This document shows positions 23,771 to 36,400 of a DNA stretch of 64,000 bases, one piece after another (within the stretch, counting starts at the first letter, position 1; every line of letters begins with the position of its first letter). Position numbers and translations under genes: made by a program. The notes under the pieces are model-generated. The model made no database searches, was not told the origin of the DNA, and saw only the letters and a program-made list of their open reading frames with translations. The stretch covers positions 1 through 64,000 of the forward strand of contig CAUYLG010062012.1 in NCBI GenBank assembly GCA_963573385.1, given 5' to 3'. The DNA is from Cacajao melanocephalus. Lineage: Eukaryota; Chordata; Mammalia; Primates; Pitheciidae.

Positions 23771-24621
23771 CAAGAGAAAGAAGGAAATTAAGGAATGAAA
23801 GAATGAAATGAAGGAAGGAAGGAAGGAAGGAAAGGGAGGAAACAAAGGAAAGGAAGGAAAGGGAGGGAAGGGAAAGGAAGGGAGGAAGGAAGGAAAGAAG
23901 AAAGAAAGGAGGGAAGGACAGAAGAAAGGAAAGAAGGAAGAAAGGAGGAAGGAAAGAAGGAAACAAAGGAAGGAAGAAAATAAAGGAAGGAAGGAAGGAA
24001 GGAAACAGAGGAAGGAAGGAAGGAAACAGAGGAAGGAAGGAAACAGGAAGGAAGGAAATGGAGGAAGGAAGGAAGGACATGGAGGGAGGAAGGAAGTAAA
24101 TGGAGGAAGGAAGGAAACAAAGGAAGAAAATGAAGAAAGAAAATGAATGAAATGAAGGAAGGAAACAAAATGGCGAAAGGAAGGAAATAAATGAAATGAA
24201 GGAAGGAAGAAAATGAATGAAATGAAGGAAGGAAGAAAAAGAATGAAATGAAGGAAGAAAGGAAACAAATGAACCAAAGGAAGGAAGGAAATGAAGAAAA
24301 TGAAAGGAGGAAGAAAATGAACAAAATGAAAGAAGGAAATGAATGAAATGAAGAAAGAAGGGGAAGGAAGGAAGAAAGGAAGGAAATGAAGGCAGAAACA
24401 AAGGAAGAAAAGAAGAAAGGAAGGACATGAAGGAAGGAAGGAAGGAAAAGAAGGAAGAAAGGGAAAGGAAGGAAACAGGAAAAAAGGAAATGAAGGAAAG
24501 AAACAAAGGAAAATAAAAAAGAAAGGAAAATAACAAAGGAAGGAAGGAAACACAAGAATGAAGGAAAGGAAGAAAAAAAATGAAGAAAGGAAACAAATGA
24601 ATGAAGGGAAGAAGGAAAGAT
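23771..24621 (+). repeat. GGAA/GAAA-rich polypurine tract, about 850 bp
   Basis: Almost pure purine on the plus strand, built from GGAA, GAAA and GGGA units with occasional AAATGAA and AAACAA interruptions. The longest perfect GGAA runs are about five to six units (near 23810-23830). It lies where L1MA elements carry a short native 'ggaaggaaagaaggaa'-like spacer, and L1 sequence resumes at 'caaaaaacaaccag'. Because the complement holds almost no A, all three minus-strand frames stay open for about 280 codons of Phe/Ser/Leu/Pro; this is not coding evidence. Confidence 0.95.
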
Positions 24622-26153
24622 CAAAAAACAACCAGAAAAGAAATAACCATATAGAAGAAATAAATCCTATTTATCAATAACGACATTAAATGTAAATGGA
24701 CTAAACTTTTCCATCTAAAGGCATAGAGTGGCTGAATGGATTAAGAAAATAAAACCCAATAATTTGTTGTCTACAAGAAAGAAACACTCTTCACTTATGA
24801 AGACACACACAGACTGAAAATTTATAAATGGAAAAAGATATTACATGGAAATGAAAACCAAGAAATGGCAAGAGTAGCCATACTTATTAGATAAAATAGG
24901 TTCCAGCAAAAAAAGCATAAAAAGAGACAAAGAAAGTCATTACACAACGATAAAAGGATCAATTTAGAAAGAGGATATAGCAATTATAAATATATATGCA
25001 CCCAACATTAGAGTACCCAGAGAGATAAAGGTAATAGTAATAGAACTACAAAGATAGACTCCAATATAATAGTTGGCAATTTTAACAACCCACTTTCAAC
25101 ACTGAACAAATCATCCAGACAGAAGTATTAACATGGAGACATCAGACCTTATCTGTGCTATAGACCAAATGAACCTAATACATATTTACAGAACATTTCA
25201 TTGAATGATTGCAAAAAACACATTTTTCTCAGCACATGGATCATTCTAAGAATAGACCAGATGTTAGGTCATAAAATATGTCTTTAAAAGTTCAGGATAT
25301 TTTTAGTCATATCAAGTATCTCCTTTGATCACAATGGAACAAAACTAAAAATCAATAATGAGAGGAACTTGAAAGCTATAAAAACACACGGAAATTAAAT
25401 GATATGCTCCTGAATGACCAGGGGGTCAATGATGAAATTTAAAAATAAATTTAAAAACTCCTTGAAACAAATAAAAATGAAAACACAACATACCAAAGCC
25501 CAAGGGATACAGAAAAAGCAGTGTTAAGTTTGTAGCAACAGGTGCCTACATGAAACATAGAATAATTTCAAATAAACCTCTTAACAATGTATCTTAAAAA
25601 ACTAGGAAGGAAAGAGAACCAAACCCAAAATTAGTACAAGAAAAGAAATAAAGATCAGAGCAGAAATAAATGAAATTGAAATGAATAAAAGGTACAAAAA
25701 ATAAAATGTAAAGTGTTTAAGATAAGCAAAAGTGACAATCTTTAGCCAGTCTAAGAAGAAAATGAAAGAAACCCATAATAAAATCAGATTACAAGAGACA
25801 TTACAATTGATAGTGCAGAAATTCAAAGGATTCCTATATACCAATAAATTGGAAAGTTTATAAGAAATTGATAAATTCCTAGACACCTACAACCTACCAA
25901 AATTGAACCATGAAGAAATCCAAAACCTGAATCGACCAATAACAAGTAACAAGATAAAATCTGTAATAAAAAGTCTTCTAGTAAAGAAAAGCCAGGGTCC
26001 CAATGTCTTCACTATGAAACTCTACTAAATATTTAAGGAAGAACTAATACCAGTCCTACCCAAACTATTCCCAAACATACAGGAGGGAATACTTCCAAAC
26101 TCATTCTACAAACCCAGTGTTATCCTGATAGCAATATAAGACAAAGACATGTC

Positions 26154-26187
26154 AAAAAAAAAAAAAGAAAGAAAGAAAGAAAAGAAA
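26154..26187. repeat. (A)n/(GAAA)n simple repeat
   Basis: A13 followed by GAAA units within the L1 ORF2 remnant. Confidence 0.93.
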
Positions 26188-26950
26188 ACTACAGGCCAGT
26201 AGCCTTGATATGTATTGATGCAAAAATCCTCAACCTAATACTAGCAAACTATATTCGACAATATGTTAAAAAGTTCATTCATCATGACAAGTGGGGTTTA
26301 TCCCTGGGATGTCAGAATGGTTCAACATATGCAAAATCAACGTGATACATCATACGAACAAAAGGAAAGATAAAAACCACATTATTTCAATTGATGCTGA
26401 AAAAGCATTTGATAAAACTCAATATCCTTTCATGATAAAGAACCCTCAAAAAACAGAATAGAATTAACACACCACAACACAATAAAGTCCATATATGATA
26501 GACCCACAGCTAGTATACTGAATGGGTAAAGCTGAAAGCCTTTTTTCTAATGTCTGGGACAAGACATAAATGTCCATTTTTACCACAGTTATAAAATACA
26601 GTATTGAAAATCTAACCTAGAGAAATCAGACAAGAGAAAGAAATAAAAGGCATCCAAATTAGAAAGGAAGAAGTTAAATTATCCTTGTTTGTACATGATA
26701 GCATCTTGTATTTGGAAAAAACTAAAGACTGCATCAAAAAAAAAATACTTATTAGAATTATTTTTTCAAAAGTTCAGTAAAGTTGCAGGATAAAAAATTT
26801 ACATAAAAATTAGTAGCATTTCTATATGCCAACGGTGAACAGTGTGAAAAAGAAATCAAGAAAGTAATCTTACAGTAGCTACAAATAAAATAAAATACCT
26901 AGGAATAAACTTAACCAAAGAACTGAAAACTAAACAATGAAAACAACAAT

Positions 26951-26992
26951 ATGCCAATACCATGCTCTTTTAAAAGAGCATGGTATTGGCAT
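26951..26992. repeat. Perfect 42-bp palindrome at an L1 deletion joint
   Basis: The 21-base left arm (26951-26971) is the exact reverse complement of the right arm (26972-26992) with no spacer. The right arm is native L1 ('catggtattggcat'); the left arm is an inverted copy that replaces about 300 bp of ORF2. Confidence 0.97.
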
Positions 26993-28527
26993 AAAAACAG
27001 ACACACAGACTAATAGACCAGAATAGAGAACTCAGAAATAAATGTGTACATCTACAGTAAACTCAGGTTCAACAAAAGTGTCAGGAACATACATTGAGGA
27101 AAAGACAGTCTCTTCAACAAAGAGTGCTGTGAAAACCAGATATCTATATACCAAAGAAAGAAACTAGATCTCTATCTCTCATCACATGCAAAAATCAAAT
27201 CAAAATGGATTAGAGACTTAAATCTAATATCTTAAACTATGAAACTACTGAAGAACAACATGATGGAAATTCTCCAGGACATTGGTCTGGTTAAAGATTT
27301 TTAAAATACTACCCCAAAAGCACAGGCAGCCAAAGCAAAAATGGACAAATGGAATCACATCAAGTTAAAAAGCTTCTGCATAGCAAAGAAAAAACAAAGT
27401 GAAGAGACAATCCATAGAACGGGAAAAAATATTTGCCAACTATCCATCTGATGAAGGACTAATAACCAGAGCGTAAACAACAGTTCAAATAACTCTATAG
27501 AAAAAAAACCTAATAATTTGATTTTTAAAACAGGCAGAAGATATGAGTAGAATTTTTTTCTAAAGAAGACAATGTGGCAAACAAGTATATGAAAAGATAA
27601 CTCAACATCACGGATCAGAGAAATGCAAATCAAGACTACAGTGAGCTATCATCTTACCCCATTAAAAATGGCTTTTATTCAAAGACTGGCAATAACAAAT
27701 GCTGGTGAGGGATGTGGAGAAAAGCGAATTCTGATACACTGTTGGTGGGAATGCAAATTATTATAGCCACTATGGAAAACACCATAGAAGTTCCTCAAAA
27801 AATTGAGAATAGAACTGCCATATGATTCAGGAATCTCAGTGCTAGGTGGATACCCACAAGAAAGGAAATCAGTACCTGAAAGAGACATCTGTACTTCCAT
27901 GTTCACTGCAGCACTATGCATAATAGCCAAGATTTGAAAGCAACTTAGTATCCATCAATAGATGAATGGATAAACAAAGTATAGTACATATACACAATGG
28001 AGTACTATTCAGCCATAAAAAATGAATGAGATACTGTCATTTGCAACAACATGGATGGAACTTGAGGCCATTACTTTAAGTGAAATAAGCCAGTCACAGA
28101 AAGACAAACTGCATGTTCTCACTCCATGATGGAAGCTAAAAATTCAAACAATTGTACTCATGGAGATAAAAAGTAGAATGATGGTTACCAGGGGTTTGGA
28201 AGGGTATTGGAGAAAGGGGCCAAAATGGAGTGGTTAACATGTATAAAAACATATGTAGATACAATGAAAAAGATCTAGTATTTGATAGCACAACAGGGTG
28301 ACTATAGTCAGAAATAATTTGCTGTACATTTTAGAATAAGTGAGGAAGTACATTGGAATGTTTCTAACACAAAGAAATGATGAATGCTTGAGGTGGCAGG
28401 TACCCGATTTACCCTGATGTGATTAATACATATTGTATGTGTATCAAAATATCTTACATAGCCCCTAAATATATACATCTACTATGTACCTATAAAAATT
28501 AAAAATTTTCTTAAAGGAACAACTAGA

Positions 28528-29215
<688 letters not shown>

Positions 29216-29254
29216 TGAATTTATAAAATCAAAGAGTGAAATGAGATAAAGAGG

Positions 29255-29430
29255 AAACGAATTTAATATTCAATGGCATAAAATTTCAATCAAGCAAGAT
29301 TAAAAAGTTTGAGAGATTTGCTGTACAATATTGACTATAATCAATAATATTGATCATAGGTGTATTTATTATACACTTAGACATTTATTAAGAGGGTAGA
29401 TCTCATGTTAACCGTTCTCACCACAATATG
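29255..29430 (+). mobile_element. L1 3'UTR fragment (L1MA/B-like)
   Basis: 'gctgtacaatattgactata', 'gggtagatctcatgttaac' and 'gttctcaccacaat' are typical of L1MA/MB 3'UTRs, which also carry CA/TG-rich DNA at this point. Confidence 0.68.

Positions 29431-29431
<1 letters not shown>

Positions 29432-29464
<33 letters not shown>
29432..29464. repeat. (TG)n dinucleotide microsatellite
   Basis: Sixteen TG units directly after the L1 3'UTR block 'ccacaatatgt', a known site of dinucleotide growth in these elements. Confidence 0.97.
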
Positions 29465-29467
<3 letters not shown>

Positions 29468-29744
29468 AAATACTGTACCTAGAAAAATGTGTTTTAAAAT
29501 TGAAGGCAAAATGAATGCTTTAGAGAAAAACAAAAGAAAATAAAATTTATGGCTAAGAGCCCTACACTACATAAAATATTTAAGAAAGTTTTTTTCCCCA
29601 CCAGAGAGAAAGTGGTAACAAATGAAAAGTTGCGTGAGCATGAAGAAACGAATAGTTCCAGAAATAATGTTAATGTGGGTAAATATTTTAAAAGAAAACA
29701 TTTACTTTTTTTAATATTCTCTTTAAAGGATATTTGACATATGT

Positions 29745-31117
29745 CACAAATGTGTGCAATATGCCATATATCACAAGCCCACAGTTAATATCATACTCAA
29801 TGGTAAAACGTTAAAAGCTTTACCTCCAAAATCAGGAACATGACAGGGATACCCAATATCCACTTCTAGGGAGTCCTAGCCAGAGCAATTTGTCAAGAAA
29901 TAAAAGGCATCCAAATTGGAAAGGAAGAAGTAAAACTGTTTGCAGATTACATGATTTTATACATATCTGTAGAAACTCTACCAGAAAATTCTTAGAATGA
30001 CAAATTTAATAAAATTTCAGGATACAAAATCAACATATAAAAATCTATAGTGTTTCTATACATTAACAACTAATTATCAAAAATATAAATTAAAAAATTA
30101 ATCTCATCTACAATAGCATCAAAAACAATAAAATCCTTAGGTATAAATCTACTCTAGGAGGTGAAAGATCTATGCAATGAAAACCATAAAATGTTAAGGA
30201 AAGAAATTGAATAGGACACGAGTAAATGGAAAAATACTACATGTTCATGGGTCAGAATTACTGTCAATCTCGCTATACCATGCAAAGCAACCAATAACTT
30301 CAATGCAATCTCTATAAAATTTCAATGACAATTTTACAGAAATAGAAAAACCATTCTAAAATTTGTGTAGAGCCAGCAAAGACCACAAATATCTAAAGCA
30401 ATCTTGAGCAAGGAGACCATAACTGGAGGCATCTCACTTTCTGATTTCAATTTATATTAAAAAGCTATAGTAATCAGTATAGTGTAAAGCTATAGGATAT
30501 TACTGGCATAAAAACAGATACATAGATAAATGGAGCAGTATAGCAAACAAGAAACAAACCCACGTGTACATGAGAAACTAATCTCAAATAACAGCCCCAA
30601 GAATATACAATAAATTTCTTCAACAAATGATATTCAGAAAACTGAATATCTGCATGCAAAAAAAGAAGGAAATTGATCCTTATCTTACACTGTTCCCCCA
30701 AAATCAACTGAAAATGTGTTAAAGATTTAAACAGAAAACTTCAAACTGTAAAACTACTAGAAGAAAACAGAGGGAAAGTTCTATGGCATTGGTTTTGGCA
30801 AAATAAACTTGATATGATAACAAAACACAAGCAACTGAAGTAAAAACTAAACAGGTGGTACTACAGCAAGCTACAAGTTTCTACACAGTCAAAGGAGCAA
30901 TCCACAAAATGGAAAGGTAACATTCAGATTTGGAGAAAATATCTGTACACTATATCTGATAAAAGGTTAATGTTAAAAATAAGTAAGGAACTAATACAAC
31001 TCAATAGATTTAAAAATCTGACTAAAAATGAGCAAAGAACCTGAACAGACATTTTTCTAAGGAATACTCACAAGTTAAAGATAGAATTACCATATCATCC
31101 AGCAAGCCCATTTCTGG

Positions 31118-31118
<1 letters not shown>
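29745..31118 (+). mobile_element. Old L1 (L1M-type) ORF2 remnant
   Basis: Sense ORF2 from the RT region ('cacagttaatatcatactca'), through 'ggaaaggaagaagtaaaact', 'caatctctataaaatttc' and 'ggcataaaaacagatacat', to 'accatatcatccagcaag'. Stops in all frames. It ends in the TA repeat at 31119. Confidence 0.87.

Positions 31119-31160
<42 letters not shown>
31119..31160. repeat. (TA)n microsatellite joining two L1 parts
   Basis: About 20 TA units starting from the native L1 'gggtgtatata' text and running straight into 'acattgttcacctt', which belongs near the L1 3' terminus several hundred bases further on. Confidence 0.96.
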
Positions 31161-31161
<1 letters not shown>

Positions 31162-31225
31162 CATTGTTCACCTTGAATATATAATATTTCATTTGTCAAT
31201 TCTATCTCAATAGAGCCAAAAATGA
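31160..31225 (+). mobile_element. L1 3' terminus
   Basis: 'cattgttcaccttgaatata', 'tttgtcaattctatctcaat' match the L1MA/MB 3' end. Confidence 0.72.
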
Positions 31226-33115
31226 TAATTGGCAATTTAAAACAAGAATAATTACAATATAGTGTGGGACTTACAGCATATGTAGAAGCAAAATGTGGCA
31301 ACAACAGGAAAAAGGATTTCAGGTGGGATATTGAAGCATATTGTTGTAAGGTACTTATATTAAATATGATGTGATTTACTATTATTTAAAGGAGATTGTG
31401 ACAAAATGAAAACATATGTTGTAGACCTTGGAAGAGTTTCTTAAAGTATGATTTAAGATAAAAAGCTGATAGTACAAATAAATAAGAATCATAAAATACT
31501 CAATTTATTCAAAATGAGAAACAAAGAAAGAGAAAAATAGAATAGAAATGAATTAGTAAAATGATAGATTTCAAGATAACCATGTTGATAATTACATCAA
31601 ATGTAAATGATATAGTCTCTTCAATTGTTGCTGGATAAAAAGATGACACAATTATATGCTGTCTTTGAGAGATCACCTTGAACATAGGATGTGGATTGAA
31701 ATTAAAATAATGTACAAAAGTCTTATAAAACAGTAATTTTTAAAAAGTCACAGTGCCTATATTAATCCAGACAAAATAGACTACAGCATATAGTCCAGTG
31801 ACTAATGGGATAAAGATGACGCAATTATCTTAAATGTGCTTGTACATAACAAGACAGTTCCAAAATATGTAATAGAAAAAATGATAGAAAGGAAAGAGAA
31901 AAGAAACAACCTAATATTATATTGGGAGATTAATGTTTGTCTTTCATTAATTGCTAGAAAAGGTGGACAGAAAATCAGTAGAGATGTAGACAACATAAAT
32001 AGTACAATCAACCCAATTATTGTAATAGACACTTAAAAGAACACTCAACCCAAAAAGAGCAAAATATACATTATTTTCAAGTACACATAGAACATTCATG
32101 AATATAGACAGTATTGTGGGTCTTGAACTATATTTTTACTAATTTTGAGAGAATTGAATTCATTAAAAGAAAATGTCCTCTTACCAGAATATTAAAGTAG
32201 AAATAAATAGAATAAAGAAAACCTGCCAAGATTTAGAAATTAAATTATATTATTTTAAAAAATATATGGAGTGAAGAAAAAATTAAAAGTTAGAAAATAT
32301 TTTAACTGAATGATAATAAAAGCATATATCAAATTTGTGTTAGTAATAGAAATCTATAGCATCAAATGCTTATATAGAAAAGAAGAAAAGTTTCAAATCA
32401 ATGATCTAAGCTTCAACTATGAGAAACTATAGAAGAGCAGCAAATCAAACCCAGAATAAGATTAAAGGAAGAAATAAAAATGAAAGATATCAGTGAACAA
32501 CAAATAAAAATCAGGAAAACAGTTGAGAAAAACCAATGTAAATAAAAGCTGGTTCCAGGAGGTTAATAAAATTAATCTAGCCACGCTGATAAGGAAAAAT
32601 AATCAGAATGAATGAGGGGATACTGTTCCTGATACTACAGATAAAAAGGGACTATTTTGAAGAATTTTATGACAATAAATTTAACAATATAAATAGAATG
32701 AACAAATTCTTAAAAAATACAACTACCAAAGCTCACTAAAAAGAAATAGTTAATCTGAATAGTTTTAGCGTATTTTTAAAGATTAAATTATTTTTAATTT
32801 AAATGTACTAAATGTATTTTTAAAGATTAAATTGTAATTTAAAACTTTCTCACAAGGAAAACATCAGACACAGATAAGAACCCTGATAAATTCTTCCAAA
32901 CATTTAAGGAAGAAAGGAGATCAATCATAGCCCAGAAAATAAAAGATGAGGGAGAACTTCTTAACTCACTATTTGAGACCAGCATTTCCCTGGTACCAAA
33001 ACCAGAAAAAGACATGAGAAAATTAGACTAATACCACTAAAGAACTAAGTATAAAAGGTCCTTTAGGAAAATATAAAATATTTTTAAAGGTTTGTATATC
33101 ATAGCAAGTGGGAAA
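31226..33115 (+). mobile_element. Old L1 (L1M-type) ORF2 remnant, first segment
   Basis: Low-similarity start, then clear ORF2 text: 'aattacatcaaatgtaaatg' (near 31590), 'aaaagctggttccaggaggt' (the 'SWF' region, 32546), 'gaagaattttatgacaat' and 'catttaaggaagaaagg'. A 62-bp stretch near 32768-32836 repeats 'tttttaaagattaaatt' twice. Continues at 33346. Confidence 0.75.
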
Positions 33116-33345
33116 GCAAGATTGGTCTAACAACGTTTGTACAGATTTTCCTCATCATTAATAAGAATGATACTTTCCTCCTGATATAGGGAGGATAGCT
33201 TTCACATGGGAATTCTATCGCCTGCTTTCAAGACACAGAAAAAAGATATGAGTGATCTCGTTGCACCTGCTGTTTGAGTGTCTTTGACTTGAAATAGTCA
33301 ATATGCCAAAGCAGTGTATTTTTAAACCCTTTAGCTCTATAGGGT
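33116..33345. other. Unclassified 230-bp insert within an L1
   Basis: L1 homology stops at about 33115 and resumes at 'gtcaattttccccaaattg' (33351). The inserted text is less AT-rich ('gtgatctcgttgcacctgct', 'tgccaaagcagtgtat') and I do not recognise it. It lacks an A tail, visible terminal inverted repeats or a clean target duplication. Confidence 0.5.
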
Positions 33346-34095
33346 TAAGATGTCAATTTTCCCCAAATTGATACAGATTGAACAAAATGCCACTTAAAAT
33401 CCCAGAAAGCTTTTGTAAGTAAATTGTTAAGCGAATTCTAAAATTTGTATGAAATTGTAAGAACCTAGAATAGGCAAAACAACTTTTAAGGAGAAGAAAA
33501 AGGTTGGAAGGACCCACATTACGAGTTCAAGAACTACCACAAAGCTACAGAAATCAAGGCAATGTCGTATTGAGACTCACACATATGTTGTCAATTGATT
33601 TTCAAAAGGTCACAAAACAAATCAGTAGAAAAAGTATAGTGTTTTTAATAGGTGATGCTAGAATAAATACACATTTATATGTAAAAAGAGAAAACCCATA
33701 CTTAACTCATACTATAATGAAAAATTAATCTTACCTAAATGTATGAACTAAAGGTATAAAACTTCCAGAGGAAAACAAAAAAAAATCGTATTCTAAGACA
33801 AGGAAAGATTTTTTCGATAGGACACAAGAAGAACCATTTAAGATAAATTACGTATCATCAAAGTTGAAAACTTTTGCTCTTCAAAAGGCACAATTAACAG
33901 AAATGAACAGTCAAACCACAGACTTGGAAAAAACATTTACAGTACATATAAGAATACAAGTTCCTTATTATATGTTGCATATATACATATATAAAATACG
34001 TAAAATACAGAACTTGTGTCCTGAACATGTGAAGAATTTTTACAATTTTTAAACATCCAAGAAACAGCAAAAATTGAATACTTTCTTAATATATA
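33346..34095 (+). mobile_element. Old L1 (L1M-type) ORF2 remnant, second segment
   Basis: 'acaaaatgccacttaaaatc', 'ctacagaaatcaaggcaatg', 'aaaacttttgctcttcaaaa' and related ORF2 C-terminal blocks. The 3' end is missing. Confidence 0.82.
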
Positions 34096-34115
34096 TTAAT
34101 GAAATGTAAACACAT

Positions 34116-34400
34116 TGTTATGGGCTAAATTGTGTCTCCTCACCAACACCCCCAAGTTTATATGTTGAAGTGTTAACCCAACTCATACCTCAGAATGTGA
34201 GTGTATTTGGAGATAGGGTCTTTCTTTACAGAAATAATTAAGTTAATTTGAGGTTATTAGGATGGACCTAATCCACTGTGACAGTATAATGTCTTTGTAA
34301 GAAGAACAGATTAGGACACAGCTGCACATAGAGAGAAGACCATGGAAGACAGAGAGAAAGGTTAGCTATCTGCAAGCCAAACAGAAGAACCTTGGGGCGG
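34116..34400 (+). mobile_element. MaLR LTR (MLT1-type), sense, 3'-truncated
   Basis: Starts 'tgttatgggctaaattgtgt', then 'tttatatgttgaagtgttaa', 'tttggagatagggtctttc', 'gatggacctaatccactgtg' and 'gcaagccaaacagaagaacc'. The R/U5 part with the polyadenylation signal is absent. Confidence 0.9.
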
Positions 34401-34427
34401 GGGAGGAAAGAAACAAGGGGTGAGGGG
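34394..34427 (+). other. Four G-runs, possible G-quadruplex
   Basis: Runs G4, G5, G4, G4 at 34394-34397, 34399-34403, 34417-34420 and 34424-34427, with loops of 1, 13 and 3 nt. One loop is longer than the usual 7-nt limit. Confidence 0.45.
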
Positions 34428-34564
34428 AACAAGTCTAACATCATAGTATAGTCTTGGCTTCTATGTGTTCTTGGTATCTACATTCTATCTTTGCTGTCTG
34501 TTCTTTACATCTCAAGATTAGTCTCTTAAGAGAAGAAATTAAAGAAGCCCAGCGAATTGTAATT

Positions 34565-35087
34565 TGTTGTGATTCTAAAAATACTTCCTAAAATTTATTG
34601 ATCCTTCTCTTTGAGAAGTGGAAACTAATTCAATTCCCCTTGAATGTGGGCTATCATCAGTAACTTGCTTCTAACCAATCATATATGGCAGATGTGAGGA
34701 TGTATGCTTCTAAGACTGAGTCTTAGAAGGCATCATAGCTTTCTAGTTGTTATCTTGCTCTTGGATCACTTGCCTTGAGGGAAACCAGTCGTGTCATGAT
34801 CACACTCAAGCAGCCCTGTGGAGAGGTCCATATGGAAGGGAACTAAGCTTCCTCCCAATAGCCAGTGAGGAGCAGTTTTCCTGTCATCAGCCATGTGAGT
34901 GAACTATGATGAAATGATGCCCAGTTCCAGTTAAACCTCAAATGACTTAAGCAGCTCCAGCTAACATCCTGACTGCAGCCCCAAGCCAGTTAAGCTGCCT
35001 CTGAATTCTCAACATCCAAAAAAGTATACACAAATAAATGTGAATTGTTTTAAGATGGTAAGTTGGGGTAATTTGTTGCATAGAAAT
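34565..35087 (+). mobile_element. MaLR LTR (MLT1-type), sense
   Basis: Sense copy of the type seen in antisense at 47.8, 55.1 and 59.4 kb: 'ccccttgaatgtgggct', 'gcttctaaccaatcatatat', 'acactcaagcagccctgtgg', 'agccatgtgagtgaactat', and the end 'ttaagatggtaagttggggt' with 'aatttgttgcatag'. Confidence 0.83.
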
Positions 35088-36400
35088 ATTGCCCCCATTT
35101 CAGGGAATTTTTATCCTAAGCTTCCTCAGAGGCTATCTTATGGAACCCAGGCATGCAAATAACTCAGGTGTTCTCTTAGCAAGCAATTTGGGTTTGGAAA
35201 TTTACTTCAGCATGGAGTTATAGAAAAGAGGAATTTCTTTATTGGGCTATGCGTTAAGAAAAAAAAACCTCAATAAAAGAAACATGACCTCTTAGGCTAA
35301 TAGTCAACCTACTACTAGCATAAACAAACTGGAATAATTATTTTTTACACAAACAGGACTTCAAATGTAGATAAATTCCTTTAATAAGGAGTTTCACAGA
35401 AGCCTAAAGTTCTTGAGAGTTGGTTTCTAAGGTATGTTTCTTTGGGTTTCTAGATTTGCCATTGTTCGCAGTATAAACCTAAATCACTTAGCTTTTTTGA
35501 GTTTTATGCATAATAATTATTCATATTTCTTTGGTCAAAGAAACTTTTGAGACTCTAGAATCTTTTTCCTGATAAATATAGACTGCCACAGTAGGTTTAA
35601 AAATTCCTTTTTTTTTTTTTTTGAGGAAAATATTTTCTACCTGGAAGTTATACATGGTTAAACTTGAGTAATTCTAGTAGTTAGGGTCAAATTAACTCAT
35701 TGTTTTCTGGCATTTTATATCTGAAGATGTTTAACTATATGGTTTACTACAAATTTACCACTACTGAATATATTAACTACTGCTTTAAGAATGATTCCTT
35801 TCTCAGTTATTATTTTTCTTTTTGTTCCTGAGAAAGCTGAGAATCCATGCTAATACAGGCATAGAGTTGTACATACCTAGAACAGCTGACTTATACAACC
35901 TGCCACACCTGTTTATTTGGTAATTTATTAATTCTTTGTGTTAAATAATATTAATTCATAACTTCACCCAGGGAGATTATATTTAAAGGAAATCCTCATG
36001 ATTAGTTCACTTCCTGGTTTCTGCACACTTAGCTGTTTGTTTAGCAAACCTCTTTTTATTGGAGTATCAGAAAAGTAACTCAGGATGAAAGGGCACATTG
36101 ATCACCCATCAGTAGCATCATATTCACAAACAGCCCTGTTTAGTCATTTGTAGAGGAACATATAGGGATCACATGAGCACACAGACAACCCCTGAATTTA
36201 TTGTGTTAAATGGATGGCATCATCCTTTTCAACACTTCTAGCTAAGTATAACTGCTAATAGCCATCAAGACATTTTTTCTGTAGATTAGCCTCTTTACAG
36301 GTAAAGGATTGTTCAGAATAGAGTGCATATGAAATGAATCTATTAGATACTTAAGTTGGATGAATATCTCTTCTATGAAGAATGAAAAAGAAAGTATTAA
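35088..36400. other. Unique island, no recognised element
   Basis: Non-repetitive AT-rich sequence with a T16 run (35608-35623). No open frame or known RNA seen. It lies just upstream of the L1PA insertion. Confidence 0.5.

Larger units (their letters stand above)
24622..28515 (+). mobile_element. L1MA-like element: ORF2 remnant and 3'UTR
   Basis: Collinear with L1 from the ORF2 start ('acattaaatgtaaatggact', 24685) to the 3' end ('tactatgtacctataaaaat', about 28495). Along the way: the endonuclease region (24.7-25.4 kb), the RT region with 'tcaattgatgctgaaaaagc' at about 26390-26408, and the C-terminal region ('tggtgggaatgcaaatta'). Many stops and frameshifts. About 300 bp are missing at 26950, where a palindrome sits. 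A-tail lost; an Alu follows at once. Confidence 0.9.

Noticed and set aside
23739..24631. Three overlapping minus-strand open frames of 278-287 codons
   Set aside because: They are open in all three frames only because the strand is almost pure pyrimidine; the products are Phe/Ser/Leu/Pro low-complexity, and the DNA is an expanded microsatellite.
33116..33345. Nuclear mitochondrial insertion
   Set aside because: The text does not match mitochondrial gene sequence that I can recall, so I left it unclassified.
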